64,000 nucleotides of DNA, from the NCBI RefSeq assembly GCF_035222375.1, contig NC_085887.1, positions 2,889,501-2,953,500 on the forward strand, in the 5' to 3' direction. The position numbers and the translations under genes were made by a program. This document shows, in pieces, positions 47,033 through 57,855 of this stretch. The number at the start of each line of letters is the position of its first letter. Positions within the stretch are counted from its first letter, which is position 1. This stretch comes from Podospora pseudocomata (lineage: Eukaryota; Ascomycota; Sordariomycetes; Sordariales; Podosporaceae). The notes beneath the pieces are model-generated. The model searched no databases, was not told where the DNA came from, and saw only the letters and a program-made list of their open reading frames with translations.

Positions 47033-48447
47033 CGTAATTACCTATTGGAGAAAGAAAGGACTGCGAAGGATGCTAGAGCAAAGGAGTTCAACTGGTGGGC
47101 ACAGTCGCAGATGCCATCTCAACTGCGAAGAGTGCCTTCAGTCTGGCGCTTCAGGGCCTACCCCAAGCTTCTGTGCTGTGGGCTGCCACTTGTATCGCCT
47201 TGGAGGTATGTTCACCCAGAAGCATTGACATGTCATCTGCTGACCTTATCAGATGCTATTCAACCCTATTAAGAGCACCAGATCCAGTCGCTAAGGGATA
47301 AACCGCATCATAACGATGATGGATTGGTACCGGGGACTGACTCACCCTCTGTTCAAGGACAGCCCAAGTGATGGGGGGAGCTCTCACAAATGAGACGACA
47401 ACTTGGCATCCAAATTGTTGAACTCTATGAAGCTCTACTGTCTTATCAGATCACATTCGTCTGTTCCTGTTACCGTCATCGGGGTCTTGCCTTCTTAGGA
47501 GATATTCTCGAACTTGATGATGGGGAGCACAAGCTGAAACTCGTGGTCGATGCCGAAAAAGACATATACAAGTCGTCCAGGAAATATACAGCCCTGCAAA
47601 TGTCGCTGCGGCTTGAACAACCAGTCGTGAATCGAGTAACGGACGAAGAAAACCAATGCCTGAGAAATCTTCGGTCTACTGATCCTCGGGATGACAAAGA
47701 TCGCATGGAGAAAACTAAAAGAGGACTTCTCATCGGATCCTATGCTTGGATTGTATGTAACCAACAGTTTCAGCAATAGCGGACTCACCCAGGCAGGCGA
47801 GTCCTCTGGATCAAAGGCAATCCGGGGAAAGGGAAGACCATGATTCTCTGCGGAATGATCAATGAGCTCTCACGACTGAATACTGGAAATGGTAAAGGCA
47901 CCTGCCTGGCGTATTTTCTATGCCAAGCAACATATTCTTGCATCAGCGGCGCGACTTCAGTCTTACGGGGCTTGATCTATCTATTGATCGAACAGAATCC
48001 CTCGCTCATCTCTTGTACTCGAGAGAAGTACGACCGTGCTGGGAAAGATATGTTTGAAGACGTCAATGCTTGGTCTGTCTTTCCATTCCCTACTTCCTCC
48101 TGGAATCCTCAGTATGTAGAGTTACGCTCTGTCAAATAAACGAAGAAGGCGGGTGTTTCAATGTGGGCCTGGATCGTCTGTGTCTTGTTTTAGAGTTCCT
48201 ACCGGCTACAGACTCGAACCGTGGGGTTAATTACCGGCTTTGTGAGGATGGGTATAATGCGTCGCAGGATGGCAGGTAGGTTATCAAAGATGAAGAGAGA
48301 TTGCTGTGGCTGCCAGCGGACTATCGTCCTGATCATGCTTTCAGTTGGAAGGGGGTGGCACATACTCTGGTCATTTCCATGAAACGGAAGGGAGTCATGG
48401 TCATGGAGTTTGCCTCGGGTGTAGATGTGCGCCGTGGGCATTATTAA
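47033..48447 (+). pseudogene. NWD-NACHT-WD40 STAND (NLR-like) gene, broken and internally deleted
   Basis: Similarity to the NWD family starts without a start codon (LEKERTAKDARAKEFNW). It changes frame near 47090 and continues as VADAISTAKSAFSLALQGLP and ASVLWAATCIALE, crosses a 47 bp intron (47206-47252) to LFNPIKSTRSSR, and meets TAA at 47292-47294. After MDWYRGL the frame shifts again near 47373, at a run of G. The following 130 codons (VELYEALLSYQITFVC, QCLRNLRSTDPRDDK) belong to the NWD N-terminal domain and end at TAG 47777-47779, where the family has Trp. The NACHT P-loop GNPGKGKT and the following QATYSCISGATSVLRGLIYL are clear up to about 48080. The last part (LLWLPADYRPDH, VMVMEFASG, 48200-48447) is the end of a WD40 propeller, with another TAG at 48277-48279 at a Trp position. 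Most of NACHT and the WD40 blades are missing. Confidence 0.82.
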
Positions 48448-48494
48448 GCCTCTAAAATAGTTAACAGACCTTGGGATATACCATAGGCCTTTAC

Positions 48495-48590
48495 TTGTAA
48501 TCGCGTTGTTTTAAAAGATAGTCTAAAGGCCTTCATAAGGGTGTGCTAACTATCTTTATAAGCCTTGATATTATATTTCAGTCTCTACTT
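48495..48590 (-). repeat. remnants of the 21 bp AT-rich minisatellite, inverted and direct
   Basis: TTTTAAAAGATAGTCTAAAGGCC around 48510-48531 is a reverse-complement version of the unit found at 19003-19260. AACTATCTTTATAAGCC near 48548 is in the direct orientation. The array closes the right side of the HNH/STAND relic block. Confidence 0.65.
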
Positions 48591-49007
48591 TTTCATCCAC
48601 AGCGTACTTGACATTGAAGTTCAATCCAGTTGGTATTGTGGGTGGTCAACACAAATAGGTATCAATTCAAGAACACTCAACATAAGAGATCTAACTACCC
48701 ATGATACAACCCAACGAAATGCTCAACTTGAACTACCAAAAAACAGAAAGGTATCATTCCTCCATTCTCAATCTTATTACATACCCCCTAAAGAACAGAT
48801 ATCCTCTCCAAAACAAAACAAAAGTCTTCCACGTGTGTGCGTGTGCGTGTTGTATGCGCAAGTCCATTCTTTTTGGTGCCCCACTTTTCCCAATCCCATA
48901 TGCCCCATAATAAAAAGCAAAAATGCATCCACACCAAGAAAGAAGAGTGACAAACGCTCGCCGGCTATTTAAAACAAAGAGAAACCAAAAAACGACAGTC
49001 CAAAATA
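48591..49007. other. 3' flank of the Det1-like gene
   Basis: The sequence is A/C-rich on the plus strand and contains a short GTGTGC repeat near 48833-48850. It probably includes the 3' untranslated region of the minus-strand gene; no other gene is visible. Confidence 0.5.
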
Positions 49008-51094
49008 TCAGTAAACACTCCCCTGTATACTCTTATCCTCCATCTCAGCTCTCATCAATGCCTCATCCGCCTTCTCCGTTAACGTCCTCGCCAACTCCAA
49101 CCCATCAGCGTTGCTCCCACTCTCATCCTCATCCTCATCTGGAGTCTCATGCTCCCCATCTGCCTCGTGCTCTCCATCACTGCTATGCCCAGCATCACTG
49201 TGGCAGTCTCCCAACCTGTTAGCCCTCATACCCCTTCCCATCCGGCTGTTATCTCTCTTGCTGCCAGGCCCAGTGAGAAAGACAGCACGATGAGAAGCAG
49301 GCTTGAGATAATCATGTGTATGTGAGTGGTGGTGAGTATGTCTGTGGCGCTCGTCCTCTGACGAGTCAGCGTCATCCCCGCTGGCGACGCTGTTATGCCC
49401 GCTGTACGTCCCGCCAAAGTCCCTTCCGACATAAAGCTGCTGTACCGCGCCCCCATGGGCAGAAGTTTGATGGTTGCTGCTGCTGTTGCTGTTGTTGTTG
49501 CTGAGATGGGGCGGTAGGCTGGGGCTCTTGAGCTGGCCACGTAATCGGTCGTCGACAGAGATAAAAGACGGCGTACCGTCTGGACTAGAAACCACCTCAT
49601 CTCGGGCCTTGCTGATGTCGATTTTGGGACCCGTGATAGAGATGTCAAAAGAGGGGTTAGGGCTGCCGTCTGCGCAAAGCGTGGTTGATGACTGAGACCA
49701 GAAAATCTTTTTGCCTGCCGGCCGTCGACTCACTAGTGTTGTGCTGTTGGCCGTGCCGTTGAATGAAGGGTTGGTGAGGCCGAAGGTCGAAGAGGTTGTC
49801 GTGTTGTTGTTGCTGTTGGTCGTCGAGGAGGTGGAAGAAGCAGAGTTGTTCGTTTCAGCAGGGGGAGCAAGAGCGGCAGCTGCATCGAGGGGAGAGGCGG
49901 TGCCGTTCTTGACGGCTGTCACGTTGCTCCCGCTCGTGTTGCTGTTGCTGTTGCTACCGCTGCTGTTTTCACTTCCAGCCAGGCCGACAGCCTGGTTAGA
50001 GATGATATGATCGTTCTTGACCAAGTCAGCCAGCGTCTGGCGGATCTTGAAATTCTTGTCGTGGTTGCAGCCGTTGGGACAGCCTCCCCAGCGACGTCGA
50101 ATCTCAACCACTGAGCCGGTGCGAGCAAGTTTCGAACTGTCCTTACTCTTTCCATTCTCCTTTCCGGTCTCCGCCTTCTCCTTGTCCTTTGCCTCGGCTT
50201 CCTTTTCTCTGGCCACCGCTTCCAGCGCGTTTTGTTTTTTGAGATCGGACCATGTCCGTAGCTTGTTTTCTAGGATGTATTTGCCCGTGTTCATGTCCTG
50301 CCTCATGGTGAGGAACTCGCAGTGGTTCACGTTGCGGAGATCCTCAAAGTACTCGACACTGAAATGGTACCACTTCATGAGGAAGACACGAGACATGAGA
50401 CCATGAGTGACTGTTGTGGGTTATTATTAGCATCCCCATTTCTTTGGGAAATTGGCTCGTTCCTGGACAAAAGAAAAGACATACCTAATACGCAGACACT
50501 GGGAAAGTCGTCATCCCCAAACTGTCTCCACAAACTCTCGTTGAAACCACTGACACGATCGTAGGCATCCGCCGCACTCTCGCCGTTTGGAATTCTGTAG
50601 AAAAAGTGACCATAGTCGGCACGCTCCTGCCACATCCTTTCCATCTCGGCGCTGCATGGCTGGAAGTTGCCAAAATCTTGCTCGCGCAGCCTTGGCTCCT
50701 CATAGACCTTGATCCTGTTCCTGTTGAAGTTGCTGTCTTCTGGCTGGTTGTCCGTCAAGGTGGCGAGGATGCCTTCTGTCGTCTCTCTTGTCCGTCTGTA
50801 GGGGCTGGTGAAGAACTGAAGAGTGTCGTCGGGCCGCAGCAGGCCCTTGAGTCTCCGGCCGGCTTCGTAGGCTTGTTGCCATCCTTCTTGCGTGAGCTTG
50901 ACTCTGTGATCGGGAATGGTCTGGTGGATGTCGCGGTTCTCTGTTGCAGAAATGGCATGTTAGTCACACTGATCTTCTTGTACCCCTCCTTTTTTGCAAC
51001 ATGGGAATCTGCAGTGCGAGGCTGAGACATGTGACGTACTGTTGCCCTCCGACTGGGCGTGTCTGATAAGGATGATAAGTCTTGGTTTCCCCAT
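49008..51094 (-). CDS. det1: Det1-like histidine phosphatase (phosphoglycerate-mutase fold) with long disordered tail
   Basis: Three exons, 51094-51040, 50940-50485 and 50410-49008, give 637 residues; introns are 99 bp (GTACGT) and 74 bp (GTATGT). The N-terminal 250 residues are a phosphoglycerate-mutase-like histidine phosphatase: RHAQSEGN with catalytic His12, FFTSPYRRTRETTEG, EEPRLREQDFGNFQP, and VTHGLMSRVFLMKWYH with the second His (His173). RHA replaces the usual RHG. This matches fungal proteins related to budding-yeast Det1, a phosphatase-like protein linked to sterol transport. The C-terminal 380 residues hold a Lys/Glu-rich coiled coil, the conserved block RRRWGGCPNGCNHDKNFKIR with three Cys/His-type ligands, Asn/Ser runs, a His cluster (RHRHTHHHSHTHDY) and an acidic region. 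The tail is far longer than in yeast but looks usual for Pezizomycotina. Substrate unknown. Confidence 0.88.
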
Positions 51095-52998
51095 GATTGT
51101 GTTCTCCTTCTCTTCTCTGGGTGAATTGGGTCGTGGAGATAGCTGCAGTTGGTGTTTGAGCAGGATTGGGGAGTGGGCAGGTGTTTCTTGGGCGCTTGGT
51201 GGTCTAGTGATAGGCAGTTCGTTTCAAGTTGCCTTGTAGGTAAGGGGAGGGCCTATCAAACAAGGTGGGGATAAAGCGCAAGGGGTTGTCCGACAAAGGG
51301 GATCTTCGGGAGTAACAGAAGGGAAAAGGAAAAATGGAAACAGGCAAAGTTTTAATAGCTTTAAGATTCTCAGTTACAGCACAGAGCCTAGCTGCCCAGT
51401 CTTTTGCAATATGGATGCTCGATGATATTTCGTATTACCAATGCGGTTCGTCACCAAGTGACCCCTGCCAATTACTCACTATCCCAAGCCCACTGCCCAG
51501 TTGTTTTTAGCAGGCTCCAAGTGGAACTGTGGAACGGTGGAACGGTGGACACAAGCAAACTCAGACTTCAAGTTGGGCATGACCCCGCTAGTTTTTCATC
51601 TGGAGGTGTCTGGATCTCGTTGGCTGCTTGGTCCATGGAACAGCACCCAAAGCTGTCGTGTCTGCCTCTCCTTGCGCGCGCCTGATGATGGATGGCAGTG
51701 CCCGTGTCTGCATGGTTTTGCCGTTCTTCAGCTTTGGGCTTTCTTCTATTGTGCAATCCCTCTATCAAAGCAAATGGCACGATTCCACCGTCCCTTCGTG
51801 CCACTTCTGGTGTCATCTCCTGAAAGCATAGGGCTGCCGAGTTTTGCTAGCTGATAGCAAAAGAGTACCCGCCGAACCGGTGACCGCCTGATCGCCATCG
51901 AATCAGACCGTCTCCCGAAGAGATCTACCCATCTGCCACCCGTGGCTTGCTAACACCAGATGTGTGGTACAGACGCACCCCCCCCCCCGCCCCCGGCACT
52001 TGACCATTCTGGATGACGGTTCCTGAAGCGCCCAGTTCTTGTCCCCCAAGCGCCTAACAGGAACAGACAACGTTTTCCTGCATTTTTACCTAATATGCTT
52101 CCATTTCCAGCAACATGTTCGTATCCTCTTTCATGATGCAAAATCACCACATGACATGTTGGATATTTCTCCATGCCACCAGTTCAGTCTAGATCGACAA
52201 TTATATGGGGTAAACGGAGTCCACAATCTTGTTCACGTGCCCCTTTCTTCTGGATCGTGTTTGCGGTTCCCCGGGCCCCCCTACTAAAAAAATCAAAAAA
52301 AAAAAGTCATCAATGCAATCAATCCTGACTGGATCGTGGGTCGCTAAACCCCGCCATTTCTCTTGGGGCTGCCAAGACATCGTGGTCGAAATTTGAGACA
52401 GCTTCCCATTTTCAACCACTTGTCTAAACACATGCTTGATCACTGACCAGAAGACCAATCAATGGGACTCTCTCTTGGCCGTGACATTTGCTCACACCCG
52501 GATATCATCACGCAAAACGTGCGGTGCGTGCCATGGCCATTTCGTTCCGTTTGCTCCCGTGGTAGGTCCCGTAGGTCCCGGAATCTCAGATCTTCATTGT
52601 GTCAGGCACCACGAGGCTGAAGCCCCACCACCAAAGTGACTCTTTTCTTGGCACAGCCAAGGTGGTTGCCCAGGCTCTCAACTTTTTTTTCTGGTTGCGC
52701 CGCGGTCGCGTCCGGTGTGCCAAGCCAAACCAAGTGCACCATCCAGCTGCAAAGCTTCAACTCCAAGAAATCGCATCATCAGCATCACCACCATCTGTCG
52801 CGAGGGACCCACCAAATCGACTCACAGTGGCTACCACGTTCACATTCTAATTCCGGGCTTTGTTGTCAACAGCCATCACCACCATCCTTGTCGGCAACTA
52901 TCTACTGGATCCAGCCTTGCGATTACATCACCCACCACCATCAACCCTCCCAATCCTCAACCTCAGCTCACCTCAGCTCACCTCAACCAACTCCCAAA
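51095..52998. promoter_or_regulatory. divergent intergenic region between det1-like and prkrip1-like genes
   Basis: The 1.9 kb contains both promoters. It holds a C run at 51977-51988 and, immediately before the start at 52999, a C/A-rich leader with CTCAGCTCAC repeated in tandem around 52960-52985. No gene is visible in it. Confidence 0.5.
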
Positions 52999-53607
52999 AT
53001 GGCCGACGCCCCCCCAGCCAAACGCCTCAAAACAGCCACCTCCGCCAAAACCAAACACAACCTCTCCCCCACCTCCCTCCAAGCAGCAACCCTCTCATCC
53101 CTCTTCGCAAACCCCGACAAGCCCATCCCCCTCCCCACCGGCCCCCAAAAGAAACACCTCCCCCCGCCCCCAGAAATAGTAACCAACGTCCAAGGCTCCT
53201 CCGCCGGCGCCGGATCGGGCGAGTTTCACGTCTACAAAGCCGCCCGCCGCCGCGAATATGAACGACTCCGGCAAATGGAAGAGGAAACCGCCGCTGAAAA
53301 GGCCCAGCGCGAGTTTGAGGAGGAACGACTAGAGAGGATAAGAAAGGACGAGGAAAAGACGCGGAAGAACAGGGAGAAGAGGAATAAGAAGAAGCAGAAT
53401 AAGGGGAAGGGAGGTGGGAATAAAGGGGGGACGCCGCAGCCAACTACTACCGCGAGTGGGAAGGAGGGGGATAAGAAAGGTGACGATGGTGATAAAGTGG
53501 CTGGAAATGGGACAGAGAAGGGGGATGCAAAGGAGTCGACAACACCACAACCACCCGCTGTACCAGTCGCTCAAGGGGTGGGGTTGGTCATCTGCGATGA
53601 TGATTGA
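52999..53607 (+). CDS. PRKRIP1-like (DUF1168) spliceosome-associated protein
   Basis: A single exon of 202 residues starting MADAPPAKRLKTATSAKTKH. The hallmark of the family is GSGEFHVYKAARRREYERLR followed by a long Glu/Arg helix (about residues 72-125); this is present and complete. A Lys/Gly-rich tail follows (KNREKRNKKKQNKGKGGGNK), then a Pro-rich end closing VGLVICDDD. The animal member, PRKRIP1, interacts with PKR and is a component of catalytic spliceosome complexes, where its long helix bridges subunits. In fungi a splicing role is the likely one, by homology. The ATG at 52999 is in strong context (AAAATGG). It is convergent with cct3, with only 163 bp between the stop codons. Confidence 0.9.
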   Translation: MADAPPAKRLKTATSAKTKHNLSPTSLQAATLSSLFANPDKPIPLPTGPQKKHLPPPPEIVTNVQGSSAGAGSGEFHVYKAARRREYERLRQMEEETAAEKAQREFEEERLERIRKDEEKTRKNREKRNKKKQNKGKGGGNKGGTPQPTTTASGKEGDKKGDDGDKVAGNGTEKGDAKESTTPQPPAVPVAQGVGLVICDDD

Positions 53608-53770
53608 ACGACAACCAGCTTCACACACGCAGCATCAGCAATCGGTAGAGTATCAGAGGAAGGGGTATCTGCATTCCAGCATTTTATTTGTTCACTACTT
53701 CCCACCCATCCATCCATCTATGCCATGCTTTATCTACCGGCGGGTCTACCCTTCTTCGTCATCTGTACAT

Positions 53771-55774
53771 TTAATCATCACCACCGCTAATGCCGACACC
53801 CGGTTGCAGCTTCTTCGCGCTGCAAATGTCATCTACTCTGAGCAAGAGGCAGGCGGCCTACGTTATGTTAGTATACTGTAATACCGTAGGCAGAATCAAA
53901 AACCATACCTCGATAGCAGTCTTCATGCTCTGCACCTTGATAGCCTCCGGCTCCCAAACACCATACTCCTTCATGTCCACCAGCGAACCAGTATCACCAT
54001 TCACGCCCCACGAGCTCTTGCCCTCGGCGTGCTTAGCCCGGAGATCGGTCAGCACCCTGACAGGGGACTTGCCCGCGTTCTGGATAAGCGTCCGGGGGAT
54101 GACCTCAAGCGCCTCGGCAACAGCCTTGTAAGGCCACTGCTGGACACCCTCAATGCTCTTGGCGAGCTGCTGTAACCTGACAGAGACCGCCATCTCGGTA
54201 GCACCACCGCCAGGCGATAATCTGGGGTGGAACATGACGTTGCGCGCCACGCCCATGGCGTCCTGGAGGTTGCGCTCAATCTCGTTGAGAACATCCTTAG
54301 AGGGACCTCTGAGGAGGACAGTGCAGGCCTTTGGTGACTTGCACTTTGTGAGGAAGGTGAAGTACTCGTCGCCAATCTTCTCAATCTCGAACAGACCGCA
54401 CTGGGTGCCGACGTCAGACTCCTGGAGGTCTTCCACTCTGTTGACGATGGTGGCACCAGTAGCTCTCGCTATCCGGTTGTTGTCTGTCTTGCGCACGCGG
54501 CGGAGGGCTGTGACGTTGGCCTTCATGAGGTAGTGCTGAGCGAGATCTAATACACCATCATCAGTCTTATGCCCCCTATACCCCTGAATGTTTGCAAACA
54601 AACTTACCAGAGACACCCTTCTCAGTGATAACCAAATCTGGGTTCAGTGCCAAGATATGCTCACACATGCTCTTGACCTGCTCCTCCTCAATCTCTAAAA
54701 TCCTGTTCCAATCCTCCTCCTTCGTCACCTCGATATTAGTCTGCGACTCTCCCTTCTTATACTCCAAAGGACAATCCAACAGAATAATCCTCGGGTTCTC
54801 AATCTTGCGGCGCATCTTGGGATGAGTTATATCCTTGTTGAGCATCACACCATCCAGCACCCGACTGTCCTCAATCTCACCACCAGGCACCTTCTCAACA
54901 CGCGCATACCGCTTGATATCGACCTCGCGCTTGCCGTTACCAACCTCCCAGGTGACTGTCCTGACAGCGTTCAAGGCAAGGCTGCACATGAGCTCCGACC
55001 ATCTCGAGACAAACTTTGTGCCGATGGACGAAGAAATAAGCTTGTACATCTCCTTGTCGTCGTTGATATCGATGGGAAGGGAGATCTCCTCGATGATTTC
55101 CAGCGCGTCCTTAAGAGCCCGCTTGAAGGCCGCGATGATGTTGACTGGGTGGATGTTGCGCTCGAGTTGGGGGAGGGCCTGCGCGAGGATCTCACCGGCT
55201 GTGACAAAGTGTTAGCCCCTGGTCAGCTTCCATGCCCAACATGCCCATCAGTGTTGATTTGTAACCCACCCAGGATAATAACAGTAGTAGTACCATCGCC
55301 AACCTCCTCATCTTGCGTCCGACTGAGCTCGATCATGCTCTTGGCCGCGGGGTGCGACACCTCGATCTCGCGGAGGATGGCGTGGCCGTCGTTGGTGAGG
55401 ACGATGCCGCCCATGGGGTCGAGCAGCATCTTCAACATGGCCTTGGGGCCCAGGCATGATCGGATAATATCAGCAACACTGTATCCCCCAGGTAAGCTTC
55501 ATGCACTTCAAACGACGACGATGACAACATCGACTTGGGGCGGTCAAGCAACCAGGACGGCGGGGTAGTAGTAACATACGTTTTGGCAGCAGCGATGTTC
55601 GACAACTGAGCCTTGCGACCGGTCTGCCTCTCAGCACCGGCATTGGTGTCTATGTTCATACCATAATGGTCAGCTATGAGCAAGTCGCGGTAAAGGGGGC
55701 CCAAAGTATATAGGAGGCGGGGAAGCTTCCATAGAGGGGGGATCCATACTCATCACCAAGACAGGAGCCTGCAT
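53771..55774 (-). CDS. cct3: chaperonin CCT/TRiC subunit gamma
   Basis: Six exons (55774-55750, 55649-55580, 55478-55270, 55198-54608, 54546-53909, 53857-53771) give 539 residues, normal for CCT3. All five introns (100, 101, 71, 61 and 51 bp) have GT-AG ends and restore codons. Diagnostic sequence in order: MQAPVLVMNTNAGAERQTGR; SCLGPKAMLKMLLDPMGGIV; GHAILREIEVSHPAAKSMIE; the nucleotide-binding DEEVGDGTTTVIILAGE; LVITEKGVSDLAQHYLMKAN; FHPRLSPGGGATEMAVSVRL; and the C-terminal AACLLLRVDDICSAKKLQP. CCT3 is one of eight ATP-driven ring subunits that fold actin, tubulin and WD40 proteins in the cytosol. The first exon codes only eight full codons, so automated annotation may miss it. Confidence 0.97.
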
Positions 55775-56703
55775 CTTGCCTGTCGTTGGCTTTCCGCCTG
55801 TTGTATTGTTTTAAAAAGGGGTATTAAAACGAGTCGTGGTCGGGGGGAGAAAGAAGGTGGTCAACGAAAAAGGACAAGGCGTGGTGGTCGCTGGAAAAGG
55901 GCGGGTTCGAAATTACACAGCGAGGATCCAGCGTGGGTTCACTGTTTTCCTTGTCGTCGCTAGGCAGCTCCTGAGGCGCTGGAGGTGGGATGGTCCCGAA
56001 AAGTTCAGAAGCCCGGGACCCACCAAAGCTCCCGCTCTCAACGCCCGAGGTGGGGCAACGCCCGGATCAACACAACTTCCCTTCCGCCTGGATATCAACG
56101 GCCCCAAGACATAGTATAATTCAACGTCCTAAACGACTTAATGGTAACAGTCAAATACACTTCATATTATCATGGCGAAGGGGTGTACATAGACTCTATG
56201 TACACATCCATAATATCAACTCGGCCTGCTTCTTTTATACATGTCCATCAAAGTCGTTCACCTCACTGCCCGTTCCTCCTTCCCTGATAACCTTCCATAT
56301 TCCCCTCCCTTTCCCTCTCTGCGTCTCTTCAATGTTCAAAATGCCAACACGATAACCCCTTTCTCAACCACCAAACAACTTCACCATATCCCCCAACTGT
56401 TTGTAAATGTAATGGAATACAAATACGTACAAAGGAAAGAAGCACGGCGGCAAGGTTCGCAAAGTGTGCTCTTTGTCGACCCAGAGAATTAGATGTTAGT
56501 AAATGCTATTGTGTGGCCAGACCATAAACTCCCCAAAATCGACGAAAAAATTGATACGGAAAACAAGAAACTGTCGAAAGTGACGGTGCTATACAGCACA
56601 AAAAGCGTATACTGAAGGAAACTAAAACAGAGGCCTTGTTTGCGCACAGTAACATCCTGTTGCAAAAAGAGCCTGCTTCCGTCGCTGAACTCAAAAAAAG
56701 AGA
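55775..56703. other. intergenic region upstream of cct3
   Basis: It contains the cct3 promoter and leader and the 3' flank of the membrane-protein gene at 56704-57855. No further gene is visible. Confidence 0.5.
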
Positions 56704-57855
56704 CTAGAAATTCTGCGAGATTCCAGCTGTCTGTTGCGGGTAATGTGCTGGGTTCTCGATGCGAGTGTTCCTCCGAGCCGTCACATCCCGGATGATTGGT
56801 GAGCCGCCTCCTGGCTGGCTGGGGGGCTGGTCTGAGTATGGGTTTCCACTGCCGTACTGATCGTAGTACTGATTGGGTCCGCTGTACGCCATACCTATTG
56901 GGCCTTCGCCAGAGCCATCAGACCTCGCAGCAGCACTATACGAAGAGGAAGCATTGGAAGGCCCGCGGTGCACGTCACCACGGTTGTTCGCAGCAGAAGG
57001 GCCCATTACTCCAAGAATCTCGCCCTCCGGTGAAGCAGGCACTTCATGCATCAAGGGCTCACCAGATCGTGTGTCGGAGACAGTAGCACGGGTAGGTGAA
57101 GCGGCATCCGAGTAAGGGGCCCCTCCAGACATGGTTGTCGATGTTTTCCTCGCAGTCGAACCGGCAATCGTGGTGGAGCCCCAGCCTCTGTAGCCAGCGG
57201 AGGACTCATCATCTCGCCCATCATAAGCGGCAGCGACGGCTGGAATTGTTGGGTCGGCGTTAGGGTTGTATCCATAATCTTCGACCTCCTTGCGTCTCTG
57301 CTCCTCGGCATCCTTGCGCTGCTTCCTCTTCCTCCACAAGAAAATGCCGGCCACAACCAAAAGAGCAACGGCAACAATAGGGACCACCACAGCGATAGCA
57401 ATCTTCCCACTGTTGCTCAAGCTTCCGGCCGAGGCCTCAGGGTTGGTGTCATTGCCAGCGCCAACCCCGGGAAGTCCAGTTGAAGAAGACGATGAGGTCT
57501 GCGCAGGATCTGGTACGCCATCCGTCGGTCTTCTAGTGGTGATGGTTTGCGTAACAACCTCTGTGCTGGTGTCTGGTTCAGGGTCTGGGGGGTTGCTGGA
57601 TGAAGGCTCCGGAGAAGGCTCTGGTTGTTGTGGGGTGGAACTGGTGGATGGTGGATCAGGCCTAGGAGTCGATGATGTCGAAGGAGGAGGAGGGGTGGGA
57701 GTGGTAGTGGGAGGAGGGGGAGGAGGAGGAGTGGGAGTTGGAGTTGGTGTAGGAGTCGGTGTGTTGCTAGTCGATGGCGGAGGAGCGGGTGGGTTGGTGT
57801 CAGACGGTGGAGGGTCTGCGGAGGTGTCCGGCGCGCCAGTCGAGTTGGTAGACAT
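56704..57855 (-). CDS. Pro/Ser/Thr-rich single-pass membrane protein
   Basis: A single exon of 383 residues from the ATG at 57855-57853 (MSTNSTGAPDTSADPPPS). An in-frame ATG at 57906 would add 17 residues. The N-terminal 148 residues are Pro/Thr/Ser-rich with TPTPTP and PPPP runs, as in heavily O-mannosylated ectodomains. A single hydrophobic segment (about 150-173, IAIAVVVPIVAVALLVVAGI) is followed by a basic stop-transfer stretch (WRKRKQRKDAEEQRRKE) and a 200-residue Gly/Ser/Asn-rich cytosolic tail ending RIENPAHYPQQTAGISQNF. The architecture resembles Mid2/Wsc-type cell-wall stress sensors, but there is no Cys-rich WSC domain and no classical signal peptide, so a reverse-anchor topology is likely. 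A role in wall or surface sensing is a guess from architecture alone. Confidence 0.75.
   Translation of the reverse strand: MSTNSTGAPDTSADPPPSDTNPPAPPPSTSNTPTPTPTPTPTPPPPPPPTTTPTPPPPSTSSTPRPDPPSTSSTPQQPEPSPEPSSSNPPDPEPDTSTEVVTQTITTRRPTDGVPDPAQTSSSSSTGLPGVGAGNDTNPEASAGSLSNSGKIAIAVVVPIVAVALLVVAGIFLWRKRKQRKDAEEQRRKEVEDYGYNPNADPTIPAVAAAYDGRDDESSAGYRGWGSTTIAGSTARKTSTTMSGGAPYSDAASPTRATVSDTRSGEPLMHEVPASPEGEILGVMGPSAANNRGDVHRGPSNASSSYSAAARSDGSGEGPIGMAYSGPNQYYDQYGSGNPYSDQPPSQPGGGSPIIRDVTARRNTRIENPAHYPQQTAGISQNF

Noticed and set aside
17275-48590. Starship-type giant mobile element spanning the accessory region
   Set aside because: No DUF3435 tyrosine-recombinase captain or other transposase was recognised and no terminal repeats with target duplication were seen.
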